Source: Plakobranchus ocellatus (taxonomy: Eukaryota > Mollusca > Gastropoda > Plakobranchidae). From it: a DNA stretch of 36,992 nt. The stretch lies in NCBI GenBank assembly GCA_019648995.1, contig BLXT01000975.1, forward strand, positions 2,007,502 to 2,044,493. The letters run 5' to 3'. Each line of letters begins with the position of its first letter. The stretch's first letter is position 1. Both the position numbers and the translations under genes were made by a program. The notes under the pieces were generated by a model that had not been told where the DNA came from, did no database searches, and saw only the letters and a program-made list of their open reading frames with translations. This document shows positions 24,501 through 31,385 of the stretch, one piece after another.

Positions 24501-27500
24501 ATCATCAATATAGTTATGGCGTCTATGCATCAGTCAATAGCCATGTATGTATAATTGATTATAGTGATGTTTATATGGTATCTTATTATTTCAGTTATGT
24601 CACAAGCAACTGTAGCTGATAACACCACCACTACTACTACACCTGTTGCTACTCCTGAGAGTGGAAGTGGTTTGCAATGCTATCATTGCAGCTCATTTCT
24701 CAAAGAACACAGTTGTGACAATCCAAATACTAAAGACACTCCGATTGTAAATTGTTCTTCAGGGGAAACGATGTGCCGAAAAATTGAACAGCACAGTAAG
24801 TAATTTACTAGTTACTAATTTTAGCTTGTAACATAGCTACTGTTATTAAAGTCTTACAGAAATTACAGTGTGATCTGTTTGAAACCAAAAGGAAATATCT
24901 GCCTCAATTTATTCAAAATTTGATTGAATCACTTATATAATTTACAAGTAAGAAAAAAAACTATTTTATAACTGTAAAAGGTAACAGTGGATTTTGTTTA
25001 GAAAGCATTAAATATATTTTTATAGAAAGAGGACGCAAGTTACCAGTCGTGAAAGTCTATGTCTAAGAAGAGCTGCATTGTTTATTATTTTTTAAAATAA
25101 TTTCACCAGATGAGGAGTGTGCTTTATCCATTGTCTAAATTTTACTATGTGCAAACCCTCATAAAGTATAGCAAGAAATCTGTACCAAGCTAAACGTAGA
25201 ATTCTTATTCCTATAACAAACTATCAAGTGCAGTAGCATACGTCATAACAAATAATATTATCACTAATGCTATGAATTGAACAACTGACATACGTACTAA
25301 ACATTGGCTGTACGTGTCACGGAGACTTCAAGTAGTACTAATCTCATCTGACTAAGCTTATACACAGGCCAACAGTTTTTAAAATTGACTACATTACTGG
25401 ATTATGGTTTTAAGTGCAATTATCACTCTTTGCATGAAACTTTTCAACCTGATCACTTGTTTAATGTTAATTTGTTATTATCAATAACACTTTGAATTAA
25501 CCACAAAAGCTTAAGTTTCAAAGATCACATTTTTAATATTTTAGGAAGAGAAAGTTCATTAAACAAATTCTTTCTCAAATTGAATAAATTTTCATTTTGG
25601 TGATTTTAATTTATGCAGACTTCATCTTGTTTTTTAGAACAGAGTCGATTAGTCAAATTAGACATTAGATTATTGTCATGATCCAAATTTAAACATTGTT
25701 TGATGTCAGCTCTCATTAAAAGGTATACCCACCCACTACATGGTGTATATGTATTATGCTGTATAGGTTCTGACAGAGAGAAACACTTAGAAGATTGAAT
25801 TTATAGTTCCATCCATGTCTCTTTTGAATTTAGTGCTTAAATGTCATTTTTCATTTGGAAAATTAATTGCCTCATTGTCTGCCTCGGAATTTGCATACCT
25901 ACATAATGTCAACGCCCATATTATTATTAGATACGAGTGCAGTTATTTTCAGTCATTAAAAAGGAAAATGTCAACGCCCATATTATTATTAATAGATATG
26001 AGTGCAGTTATTTTTAGTCATTAAAAAGGAAAATACAACCTTGAATTAGATAAGATAAATGTGGATAGTGATACATGTATAACCACAGTCCACACGACTT
26101 TAGTGACTAGTAGGTCATCATCGGATCGTATAGTGGATTTGATCTATTAGCTCAAAATAGTCACTGTGACACCAGGCACATCCAGGCTTCCTAACTGATA
26201 AGTTTTACATCACACAAACAAGACAGGTCCAGCACTCTGAGTTGATGCAACAACAAGTTTACATCTGTTTTTAAAGTTTATTTAATACATGCTAGGTTAT
26301 ATTATTTGAAAGTGAAATCTATACATGAATCTGTTGCTTGCTGGGTGGCATAGACTTGCATATTCTAGAAATAAGAACAAAGACAACTAACCTAATCTAT
26401 ATATCTAGCCCTATTCTAAGGTCCCCCTTTCCCCATAGTGGGTGTGGGGTTAGAAAACTAAGGATTTGGCGTCAAGACTTTACTAAAAAAAAACAAACAA
26501 AGAAACTGTAGAAAAACTACAAACTGACTGAATACTATTCCAACGTTGCTCCTGGCTTCATGTCTTTATATCTACTCTGCTGTTCTCTGAATCAACTACT
26601 GCTACCTTCACTGCTGGCGTAAAGCTGGAGAGCAAGTCATACACAAACTGAATGAGCATCGTACGATACATACAGGCTCAGAGAAAGTCAAGGTGGGGTC
26701 TAGGGCGGAAACGGTATCGTTTCCCCAGATAGATCGTGGTGATTTATTTTGACAAGCTGGGTCTGAGAAAGGCCCCAGCAATGAGTAATGGTACCCCTGA
26801 CTGATTAGACATACCGCAAAAGCACCTAAGGACCTGAGAAATACAAATGACACTAAAAGAGTTTCTTCCCTGAAACCGGTAATTGTCAGATTTCCTCTCT
26901 TCGGGTGAGAGTTCACTGTCCGAAAATTCAGCTTCTTGTTTGCTAGTCTAGCAGTAGATAAGATTGTTACTAGTTGAGTTGAAATTGAGCTAGTTGAAAC
27001 AGATACACGTGGGACGACCATTGGGATGTGAATAAAGACTAACGTGGGAGTGGGACTGAATAATGTTACAATAGTTCCTTTTGCTCAACAACTTATTGTT
27101 ATGCTTAAACTGACAACTGACCCAGACACAAATGTCCATGCTTGATTAACATTATTAACATTAGAAGTATAACTGGATGACCACACAATTATGATTATGT
27201 GCACGCGCACACAACACCACTTTGCATAAGGAACAAGTATGATGAAATTTACTCTTAATCTATGGCTAGTTTCTAACCTCTTCTAATTCATGTCCAGCCA
27301 ATAGCTGGTCATATGAATAACTGATACAGCTTGTTCAATATAAGCATGCCTGGTTCACAAATACAACATTCTCTTCTTGCCCATAATGCATGTATAGGTC
27401 TAGACCAGACCCATAAACACACCTCCTGTTTCTCCTCCTCTCACAGTAAAGAAAAGCATTTTTTGTTGCTCAGTTACTCATTGCTCTGAGCCTTTTCTCT

Positions 27501-29426
27501 GCATGTTCCTTGGGTACATTTAGCTTTTAACCATATTATTTACAAAAGTAATTTGATTTGTTGTGGAGTTCAGTCTTTTCAAAATACCGCTCTCTTAGTT
27601 TTAAGGAAACAGCAGTGTAAGTAGAAAAATGTGCTATGTAAGTGAATTTTTTTTTTTTTTTTTTTTTTTGGATCAGTCATGAAACTGCCTCTGTGATAAG
27701 CATTATGATAAAAATCAGTTATGTTACTATTTTTACTATGAAATGTTCTCCACAGATTCTCTTCACCAAGTAAAAATTATTTTAGCCTTTCTGCCCCTTT
27801 CTCTCTGTCTCTCTAGAGGACACACTCAATTTTCTACATGCAGGGACAATGATAGAAACTTTAATTTTAACTTTTTTACTTTCATTTTTTATACAAGTTG
27901 CTCTTATGGAGATGAATTTGATTGTGAAATGTGAAGTTAAGTTGGATAGAAGAAGAACTAGAGGCACAAAGATGGGTCTGCAGCAAGCTATGTAATTAAT
28001 TCAGTGGCTTGCCAGGAGATAGCAGGTCTTCTAAAGTTTATCAATACCTTTGTCCACTGACAAAATCTAGGGATACTTGCAGTGGAGACCACTTAAATCT
28101 GAATTGCTTGATCAAAATTTTAAAAAGAATTTAATTTGTAATGTACTGATTTTTATCAAGTTTTTTTTTATAATTTGGATCAATATCTTTTGTGACTCAT
28201 TCTCATTCCACCTTTTCATAGTCTTAATTCTTTAATAACGAAAAAAAGTAGACCTTTAAAAGATTATTGAAACTGGTGAAAGTTTTCTTCTAGAACTTGG
28301 CAGTCAGAAGTGTCAGAATTAAAAAAAAAAATTCTGAATAACTTTAAGGGGCTTAAATTTAGAATGGATTATTGTGTAAGTGTACTCATGAATAAATTCA
28401 AACTGAATAGTGAATTAATGAAAACACGAATATCAGTTGAGGGGTATAAAGTCGAAGTCAAGAGCTATGTAGGCCTGTACTAGTGGGGATTTTTTTTCTT
28501 TTTTAAGTAATTGATTTGATACAAATCTATTTACGTGTTATCAAAATAGTAAATACCAAGGCCTTCTAGAGCAGGATTTACGTTTATTGAGACAAATCCA
28601 CATATATAGGCTAGAACTGGCCATTTGAATATGAGGGTGTCTAATGCTTTAAATGACTGAAATTTCTCTCACTGAGGTGTGCAATGGTAAAAACTGGATT
28701 GAGCTTTTCTTTTTTAATTTTTTTTTTACTTTTTAAATTCCAAGCCAAGATATGGGGTTCTTATTCAAAAGAGCTTTGACAAGGATTAAAAAGGTTTAAA
28801 TTCTTCCTTTTGTCAAAATTTTTATAGAAATATCTACCTCTTTTTGATTGGTCCTAGACATTGAAGAGACTCAGATTTGTAGGTCAAATTATTGTTTCTG
28901 AAGGAAGACATGTAAAGCAATGATATTCAGGATAAAATTAAAAATAATTTTTTCGCATCTTTACTTATTCCAAGAGGAGGGGTGGTCTACCTGGCAGAAC
29001 AGTTGGCTACCTAGTCAATAATGTATTTAAAATTTAAATCATATACACTCATTGTCAAAGCTTTAGTTATTTCATAAATAGGAAAATGATTCTTGTTTCT
29101 CTCATAATTTTGTTTTTCAACATTAAGATTTTTTTTAACTGGTATAAACATGATACATTTATATCATCAAATATTAGACAGTTAATACATACTCCCATTT
29201 TGTTTCAGTTCATTATGAAGGTAGTGACCACATAAGGACATACAGAGAGTGTGCAAAATCTGGTGATCTTGGAAAATGCTTGGAGCGTACTGGAACCTAT
29301 AAATTTAAGTCTTGGTATTGCCAATGCAAAGGTGATCTATGCAACACTGCCACAAATTGTTTTGTATCTTTTACGTTAATGGCTAGCATGATCTCAGTTT
29401 TGTTTTATTTAAGAAGCAGGATTTGA
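3757..29426 (+). CDS. Ly6/uPAR three-finger protein, quiver-like, GPI-anchored (three exons; full gene span)
   Basis: Joining 3757-3817, 24595-24795 and 29209-29426 gives 480 nt, 159 residues plus TGA, with both introns in phase 1 and consensus GT..AG sites. Residues 1-20 are a hydrophobic signal peptide (core MICLAFCMTFAV). Residues 26-46 are a Thr/Ser/Gly-rich linker with a TTTTTT run. The three-finger domain runs about 47-133, opening LQCYHC (Cys49, Cys52) and closing YCQCKGDLCN (Cys125, 127, 132, Asn133). Ten cysteines (49, 52, 61, 74, 81, 102, 111, 125, 127, 132) fit five disulfides. Sequons are NTT at 30 and NCS at 73. The tail (about 138-155) is hydrophobic and ends RSRI, as expected for a GPI-attachment signal, with the likely omega site near Asn133-Ala135. 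CRKI and the ERTGTY...YCQC wording resemble quiver/sleepless-like proteins, which modulate channels or receptors at the cell surface. The family call is firm; partner and function are unknown. Confidence 0.9.
3849..3960. repeat. TAGATC/TCTAGA hexamer cluster
   Basis: A run of overlapping GATCTA/TAGATC hexamers, partly tandem and self-complementary, directly after exon 1. The same hexamer recurs singly or in short runs across the window (for example near 445, 4366, 7146, 9760, 9862, 18262, 34185), often joined to TAGGCCTA. It is a lineage-typical simple repeat, not a gene feature. Confidence 0.85.
4324..4611. mobile_element. foldback (long inverted repeat) element
   Basis: The left arm (about 4324-4406) runs from GGCGC through GTTCCCACCC to TCGATCTGGCTCT. 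The right arm (4530-4611) is its reverse complement, from AGAGCCAGATCGA to GGGTGGGAACAGCGCC. Pairing extends over about 80 bases per arm with small gaps; the left arm has roughly nine extra bases after GGCGC. The spacer (4407-4529) also carries AAACGAAAAAAAGCG, complementary to a piece of the left arm. No coding capacity is present. This is a MITE or foldback of unknown superfamily; I see no clear target-site duplication. Confidence 0.8.
4612..6450. other. intronic sequence, no supported gene
   Basis: AT-rich intron. An open frame at 5255-5575 (106 codons, plus) has a cysteine-rich end (CDNWQCCECERV) and an acceptor-like TATATTCAG at about 5440. Its phase would not fit exon 1 of the Ly6 gene and I recognise no family, so I do not call it. 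Confidence 0.5.
6451..6525. repeat. imperfect ATC/ATT trinucleotide microsatellite
   Basis: A degenerate ATT/ATC/GTC triplet run. It produces overlapping low-complexity frames on both strands (Ile/Val-rich or Asp/Asn-rich), which are artefacts of the repeat. Confidence 0.85.
6579..8429. mobile_element. 1.85-kb element with 14-bp inverted termini in TATATA context
   Basis: The left end CAGACCTGCCAACC (6579-6592) and right end GGTTGGCAGGTCTG (8416-8429) are perfect reverse complements. Each is flanked outside by TATATA, consistent with a TA or TATA target duplication, although the flank is itself TA-rich. Just inside the left end is a hairpin with 8-bp arms, GTCCCGCA/TGCGGGAC (6593-6611). Near the right end is a perfect 18-bp palindrome, CACATGCGTACGCATGTG (8376-8393). 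No transposase was recognised inside, so this is probably a non-autonomous DNA element. Confidence 0.7.
8473..8482 (-). terminator. candidate poly(A) signal for the minus-strand membrane-protein exon
   Basis: The minus strand reads AATAAATAAA here, about 135 bases past the stop at 8615. This places a plausible 3' end just outside the inverted-repeat element that ends at 8429. Confidence 0.4.
8615..8855 (-). CDS. probable terminal exon of an unrecognised multi-pass membrane protein (partial)
   Basis: On the minus strand, an acceptor-like TTTTTGTATCTAG precedes G GGA AGA TAC, followed by 79 open codons and TAA. The peptide starts GRYLRHTSLMQCVYDALC. It has two strongly hydrophobic segments, about SCAMPLIYALVIVCAGISV and SSVLLILLCLDYLTYVFL, separated by YKIIYDHY. 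Its non-repetitive, well-mixed composition is unlike neighbouring intron frames, and a poly(A) signal follows. The open frame continues upstream to 8926, but that part looks intronic. I could not name the family or find upstream exons to the right, so it could be a nested gene's last exon, an orphaned exon or a retrocopy fragment. It lies antisense inside intron 1 of the Ly6-like gene. Confidence 0.42.
8930..9331. other. intronic sequence, nothing recognised
   Basis: AT-rich sequence without a supported exon on either strand. This is where an upstream exon of the minus-strand membrane protein might be expected, but none stands out. Confidence 0.5.
9332..9678. mobile_element. TTAA-flanked MITE, piggyBac-like
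   Basis: Both ends are TTAA (9332-9335 and 9675-9678), the target duplication typical of piggyBac elements. Inside them are perfect inverted termini CCTCATCAGAA and TTCTGATGAGG. The 347-bp unit has no coding capacity. A small imperfect hairpin, GATTCCCG..CGGGATTC, lies near 9400. The assignment to piggyBac-type MITEs rests on TTAA plus the CC-starting terminus. Confidence 0.7.
9679..10088. other. intronic sequence with an uncalled open frame
   Basis: A frame at 9887-10126 (79 codons, plus) begins with a hydrophobic stretch but runs into the terminus of the next transposon and resembles nothing I know. An acidic open stretch (SGSDDIDNELEEP) near 9715-9755 may be chance or a transposase relic. 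TAGATC hexamers occur at 9757-9771 and 9860-9880. Confidence 0.4.
10089..11839. mobile_element. 1.75-kb element with compound inverted termini
   Basis: The outer 15 bases are perfect inverted repeats: GAGTAAAGGCACATA (10089-10103) and TATGTGCCTTTACTC (11825-11839). A second inverted block follows: TGCGCTACCCCTT (10104-10116) against AAGGGGTTAGCGCA (11793-11806). The right arm has about 18 extra bases between blocks, including the palindrome GTGCCTGGCAC. Related subterminal motifs (TGCGCCATCCCCCC near 10328, TGCGCTAACCCCC near 11478) repeat inside. No transposase was recognised; the interior holds a long TA array and pyrimidine-rich sequence. Superfamily and target duplication are unclear. Confidence 0.65.
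10593..10673. repeat. (TA)n microsatellite
   Basis: About 40 uninterrupted TA dinucleotides inside the 1.75-kb inverted-end element. It is likely to be length-variable and prone to cruciform extrusion. Confidence 0.97.
11840..13158. other. intronic sequence, no supported gene; pyrimidine-rich tracts
   Basis: It contains a C/A-rich stretch (12290-12430), a long poly(T) (12509-12550), CT-rich DNA to about 12730, and a short GC-rich island (about 12765-12832, with GGCGCCAG and GTTCACGGGGCCGC) unlike its surroundings. A frame at 12142-12447 opens LEKVYDRIP, which faintly recalls an RT box but has no following RT blocks. Confidence 0.5.
12509..12550. repeat. poly(T) tract, about 42 nt
   Basis: An almost pure T run. 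It could be the poly(A) tail of a minus-strand retroposed sequence, but no SINE or LINE body is recognisable beside it, so I call only the homopolymer. Confidence 0.9.
13415..13578. repeat. polypyrimidine (CT/C-rich) low-complexity tract
   Basis: CTCTCT/CGCTCTC repeats pass into C-rich runs (CCCCCCCTCCCCCCC near 13562). The tract lies just downstream, in transposon sense, of the N-RAG-type transposon's coding region. Confidence 0.85.
13626..15407 (-). pseudogene. D-D-E transposase core of the N-RAG-type transposon, broken
   Basis: Blocks in order: an Ala/Lys-rich N part with GLTYSQQREIRRVLK (15407-15000); VWVKVGGDHGQGSLKFSL with the first candidate catalytic Asp at 14937-14939; FLFGDYDFLCKIYGISG with the second Asp at 14776-14778 and CLWC (14710-14721), a zinc-type CxxC pair; LLEDAADEIDRM (about 14450); AYHGRSFIGNHSHKYFK (about 14130); and FPEKVLPKHHILEHH with GGQGGELLHSTIGK and the candidate catalytic Glu at 13779-13781. 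The order D, D, CxxC, E and the E-context resemble RAG1/Transib/CMC-type DDE enzymes. First to second Asp is only about 53 codons, shorter than the 108 in RAG1. In-frame breaks occur near 14835, 14550 and 14350. I recall the same blocks in many uncharacterised cnidarian and echinoderm proteins; I cannot fix the superfamily name. Confidence 0.72.
15479..16405 (-). pseudogene. RAG1 N-terminal-like (N-RAG) region and variable linker
   Basis: The minus strand begins with LCRLCGNR (codons at 16373-16392), almost identical to CRICGNR in the N-terminal region of vertebrate RAG1. It continues with DNVHPKFMRYKCSKII (about 16260-16215), comparable to RAG1 DSIHP..FC..CW, then a Trp (16140-16142) and CAVC (16095-16106), comparable to RAG1 W....CCFIC. 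The four zinc-type pairs thus occur in RAG1 order. One expected Cys is Arg (FMRYKC where C..C is usual), and the frame shifts between the first and second blocks and again near 15870. The rest (to 15479) is a Thr/Gln/Lys-rich linker with a tandem repeat, ending near the transposase start at 15407. Known RAG1 homologues and molluscan N-RAG-TP share this signature; hence the call. Confidence 0.75.
15667..15852 (-). repeat. two tandem 93-bp units encoding a 31-residue repeat in the transposon linker
   Basis: Units 15667-15759 and 15760-15852 each encode a version of NEQ.NTS...R..V..SQS.TQTTPQRRK. Because the period is 93, the frame is kept across the copies. Changes between copies include conservative ones (ISDRNQVNI against TNERKKVDF), as in an expanding disordered linker. 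Confidence 0.85.
16406..18277. other. intronic sequence, no supported gene
   Basis: AT-rich apart from a GC-richer, non-repetitive-looking stretch at about 16790-17110. Overlapping frames at 17107-17379 lack recognisable motifs. A GA/GACA microsatellite occupies 17764-17812. Confidence 0.5.
17764..17812. repeat. GA/GACA microsatellite
   Basis: An AGAGAG run passing through ACAGACAG into GAAAGAGAG; purine-rich low complexity. Confidence 0.9.
18278..18377. repeat. 100-bp inverted repeat (small foldback)
   Basis: The left arm ATTGGCGCAGAAATTCCGGA (18278-18297) and right arm TCCAGAATTTCGCCAAT (18361-18377) pair with two to three differences. The interior is rich in TCCGG/CCAGAA motifs. It could be a decayed MITE; no target duplication is clear. 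Confidence 0.55.
19951..20009. repeat. compound (AC)n-(GA)n-(G)n microsatellite
   Basis: ACACAC..GCACAC followed by GAGAGA and a G run. Confidence 0.95.
23281..23352. repeat. dispersed repeat fragment, related to 25846-26033
   Basis: ATTGCCTCATGCCTACACAA followed by ATGCCAACGTCCATATTGAT and TTGAGTGCA matches, with scattered differences, the sequence around 25870-25943 (ATTGCCTCATTGTC.., ATGTCAACGCCCATATTATT, ACGAGTGCAG). The two copies lie in intron 1 and intron 2 of the same gene. Confidence 0.6.
23635..23785. mobile_element. short CpG-rich TTAA-flanked MITE, piggyBac-like
   Basis: It is bounded by TTAA at 23635-23638 and 23782-23785. The ends read TTAACCCAATAACTCCG and, on the other strand, TTAACTCTTTGTGTCCGG: similar but imperfect termini starting CC/CT after TTAA. 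The interior has two GCGGCCGC palindromes within about 55 bases, further GGCCG motifs, and ACTCCG/CGGAGT pairs, making a sharp CpG-rich spike in AT-rich intron. At 151 bp it cannot code for a transposase. Confidence 0.6.
24595..24795 (+). CDS. Ly6-like gene, coding exon 2 (linker and first half of the three-finger domain)
   Basis: The acceptor is TATTATTTCAG|TT and the donor CACA|GTAAGT. The exon starts and ends in phase 1 and encodes residues 21-88: the Thr-rich linker, LQCYHC, HSC, VNC and MCRKI. A methionine at the start of the exon (MSQATV) could suggest a local start. However, the reading frame joins cleanly to exon 1, which supplies the signal peptide a secreted Ly6 protein needs. Confidence 0.92.
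25906..26033. repeat. tandem duplication of a roughly 62-bp unit
   Basis: The unit begins ATGTCAACGCCCATATTATT and ends with TTAAAAAGGAAA. It occurs at 25906-25967 and again at 25968-26033, with a three-base insertion and a few substitutions. The unit is part of the dispersed repeat also seen near 23281-23352. Confidence 0.88.
26162..27070 (-). mobile_element. probable solo LTR of an LTR retrotransposon (fossil)
   Basis: A 909-bp block is flanked by the 5-bp direct repeat ATAGT (26157-26161 and 27071-27075), the size expected for an LTR-element target duplication. Read on the minus strand it begins TGTAACA and ends near TGTCACA. The order of parts fits an LTR: a GC-richer U3 with an incidental open frame, a TATA-like ATATAAAG near 26560, and an AATAAA near 26283. 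No internal gag-pol sequence flanks it, so it looks like a solo LTR. The exact inner boundary by the ATAGT repeat is uncertain by about three bases, since TGTCACA ends just before it. Family unresolved; Gypsy-like is a guess. Confidence 0.5.
29209..29426 (+). CDS. Ly6-like gene, coding exon 3 (second half of the domain, GPI signal, stop)
   Basis: The acceptor is CCCATTTTGTTTCAG|TT. The exon encodes residues 88-159: REC, GKC, ERTGTY, YCQCKGDLCN, then the hydrophobic C-terminal tail, and stops with TGA at 29424-29426. No methionine-initiated frame of reportable length exists here, so simple ORF calling misses it. The CxCxxDLCN ending is the hallmark of the Ly6/QVR domain. Confidence 0.92.
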
Positions 29427-31385
29427 ATGCATCAGTGTGAGTCAGATATGGAAAATGTACTGTTTTCTTTTTTTTTTTTCTCTCAAACACCAATTGCTGT
29501 CATCATCATGAATGTAAAAGAAGCAAACAAAAAAAGTAAATGCAATTGATATGTCTTCAAGTTCATATTGAGAATCTCTAGCTTCTTTGGGTGGAGAATT
29601 TGAGTCTTAAGCTGAAGATGTATGTCTCACATCTATTCATCAGGAAAAATAACAACTTTGCGTAACAAATGAACATTCCTCACAATCTGATGTTATATCA
29701 AAAAAGCTTTTACCTATTCTTTTGGTATAGACATTGTTTTCTGGCCCTGAGTATACTGAAATGATTATTGTGTAAATGTGTCCACCCTCTTTCAGTTCTG
29801 ATTGGAACATCGAAAAGTAATAGTATCATATTCGATAAAAAACAAACAAACAAATAATGGGGAACATGTCAAATAGTATGTTTTTGTGGCATAAAATAAC
29901 GTTATGTGAGACTCATCTGAATGAAATTAAGCTTTGGTTGAAAAGATTTACCGGTACATCTAATGATATGAGTAATGTATAAAAATATGTCAGCATATTG
30001 TTTTTTGGCTTACAATTTAGCTTACATGAAATCTACATCTAGAGCTTGTAAAATGTATGGATGAAGAAAAGCACTCTATGTTTTGATAGATCTCTGATTA
30101 CTGCCAGTCACATTGCATCTCAAATGCTAGTTTTAGTAAATGAAGGATTGCCTTCAGACACCAACATTTAATTTATGTTCCAATTGGCCATATATCAGGC
30201 TTTTTTCCCTTTGTTATAGCAAAGTTCATTGGTTTTTTTGTTTTTTTTTTAAATAATTCCATTTTTTATTTGCATTGAAAGATTCTTTTAATTTAGTTAC
30301 AAATGTTACTTTTTGTGGTAATAATTGATTGCACTAAGTTGGAAAAGGATGGCAATTACCAATATTTCTTATATCAATCTTTCTTAGCCCACAAGATGTT
30401 CATAAAATTTTCACAGCTTGTTTTGGTGTGTTAGATGCCAAGCTTGTATTTTATATGAATTTAACTTTTGAACAAGTATAAACTTATTTTTTTAAAGATC
30501 TTCTATTTGTAACTTTCATGTGTGTTACCCAAGAAGTTATAATCATGTGTATACTTAATGCTTATATTCATTTCCTAAAACTCATTCCCAAAGAATACTA
30601 ACTAATGTAATTTTGTCTGGATTTTACAAAAAGTTATTAGAAACTGTGAGGCAATGTTTAATGAAGTTTATGTGACCTGTGTGTAAAAGGTATGTGTATT
30701 ATAAAGTTAAAAAAAATTTTCTATCACTGCTTAGTGTTGTATTGAATGTTAAGTGTGATATACCTATATTAATGCCATGTGTTGAAATTTTCATTTGTTG
30801 TGAAGTATGATACCAAGTAATATTTGAACAATGTGAAAATGAATAATTAGTGTGTAAAGACAGGTATGGGACGCGTAATTTAGAAACATTTTTTTTGTGT
30901 CTTTTTTTCTTGCTTATAGTATTGTACGCCTTTTAATTGTAATATTTATACAAGTATGAATGGTTAGATTTTCGATTTTTTTTTATAGAACAGATGCACT
31001 CTATCGAAATTTGCAGCACAAGAAAACTGTCATGATAAAAAAAAGTCTATACACATCTGATCACGGCTTAGATCTTGAAATCTAGAGATTCAGATTGACC
31101 TTCTGAACAAGCTTTGCTAGATCTTTTTTTTTTTTTAATTTAGTTGCATGCATATTTAAAAATACCCCAAGAGATAGCGCTGATATATGGTTTTCTACAA
31201 GTAAAGAAATGATTGCAGTAGTTTGCCATATTTGATGCAGGGCTGGGTAAATCTAGTCCTGCTGTAACAAAGCGCATGCCTACTGTAATAATGATAGCAA
31301 CTGACTTTATGGATGTTCAAAGATTAATGATGTAAGAGGGGATCTCACTACAAATAAAGTGAGCCGTGTGTTTTATTTTGTGTGT
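29427..31385 (+). other. probable 3' UTR of the Ly6-like gene
   Basis: AT- and T-rich sequence after the TGA without supported frames. It runs to the best poly(A) site at 31353-31358. Several weaker AATAAA-like words occur before and after, so alternative 3' ends are likely. Confidence 0.5.
31353..31358 (+). terminator. candidate poly(A) signal of the Ly6-like gene
   Basis: AATAAA followed within about 10-40 bases by a GT-rich element (GTGAGCCGTGTG.., TTGTGTGTTAG), the usual downstream element. A second AATAAA at 31686-31691 is an alternative. Choice by sequence only. Confidence 0.45.

Larger units (their letters stand above)
3818..24594 (+). other. intron 1 of the Ly6-like gene (20.8 kb, transposon-rich)
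   Basis: A phase-1 intron bounded by GTAAGA and TTTCAG. It makes up more than half of the window and contains nearly all the mobile elements listed here, plus a possible nested terminal exon on the other strand at 8615-8855. I found no further plus-strand exon that fits the phase and the Ly6 cysteine pattern. Confidence 0.8.
24796..29208 (+). other. intron 2 of the Ly6-like gene (4.4 kb)
   Basis: A phase-1 intron from GTAAGT to TTTCAG. It contains a 62-bp tandem duplication (25906-26033), a probable solo LTR (26162-27070), a poly(T) near 27648-27669 and otherwise AT-rich unique sequence. No extra exon fits the Ly6 pattern. Confidence 0.85.

Noticed and set aside
26608-27021. 137-codon minus-strand frame
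   Set aside because: It lies wholly inside the probable solo LTR and has no recognisable domain; an incidental frame.
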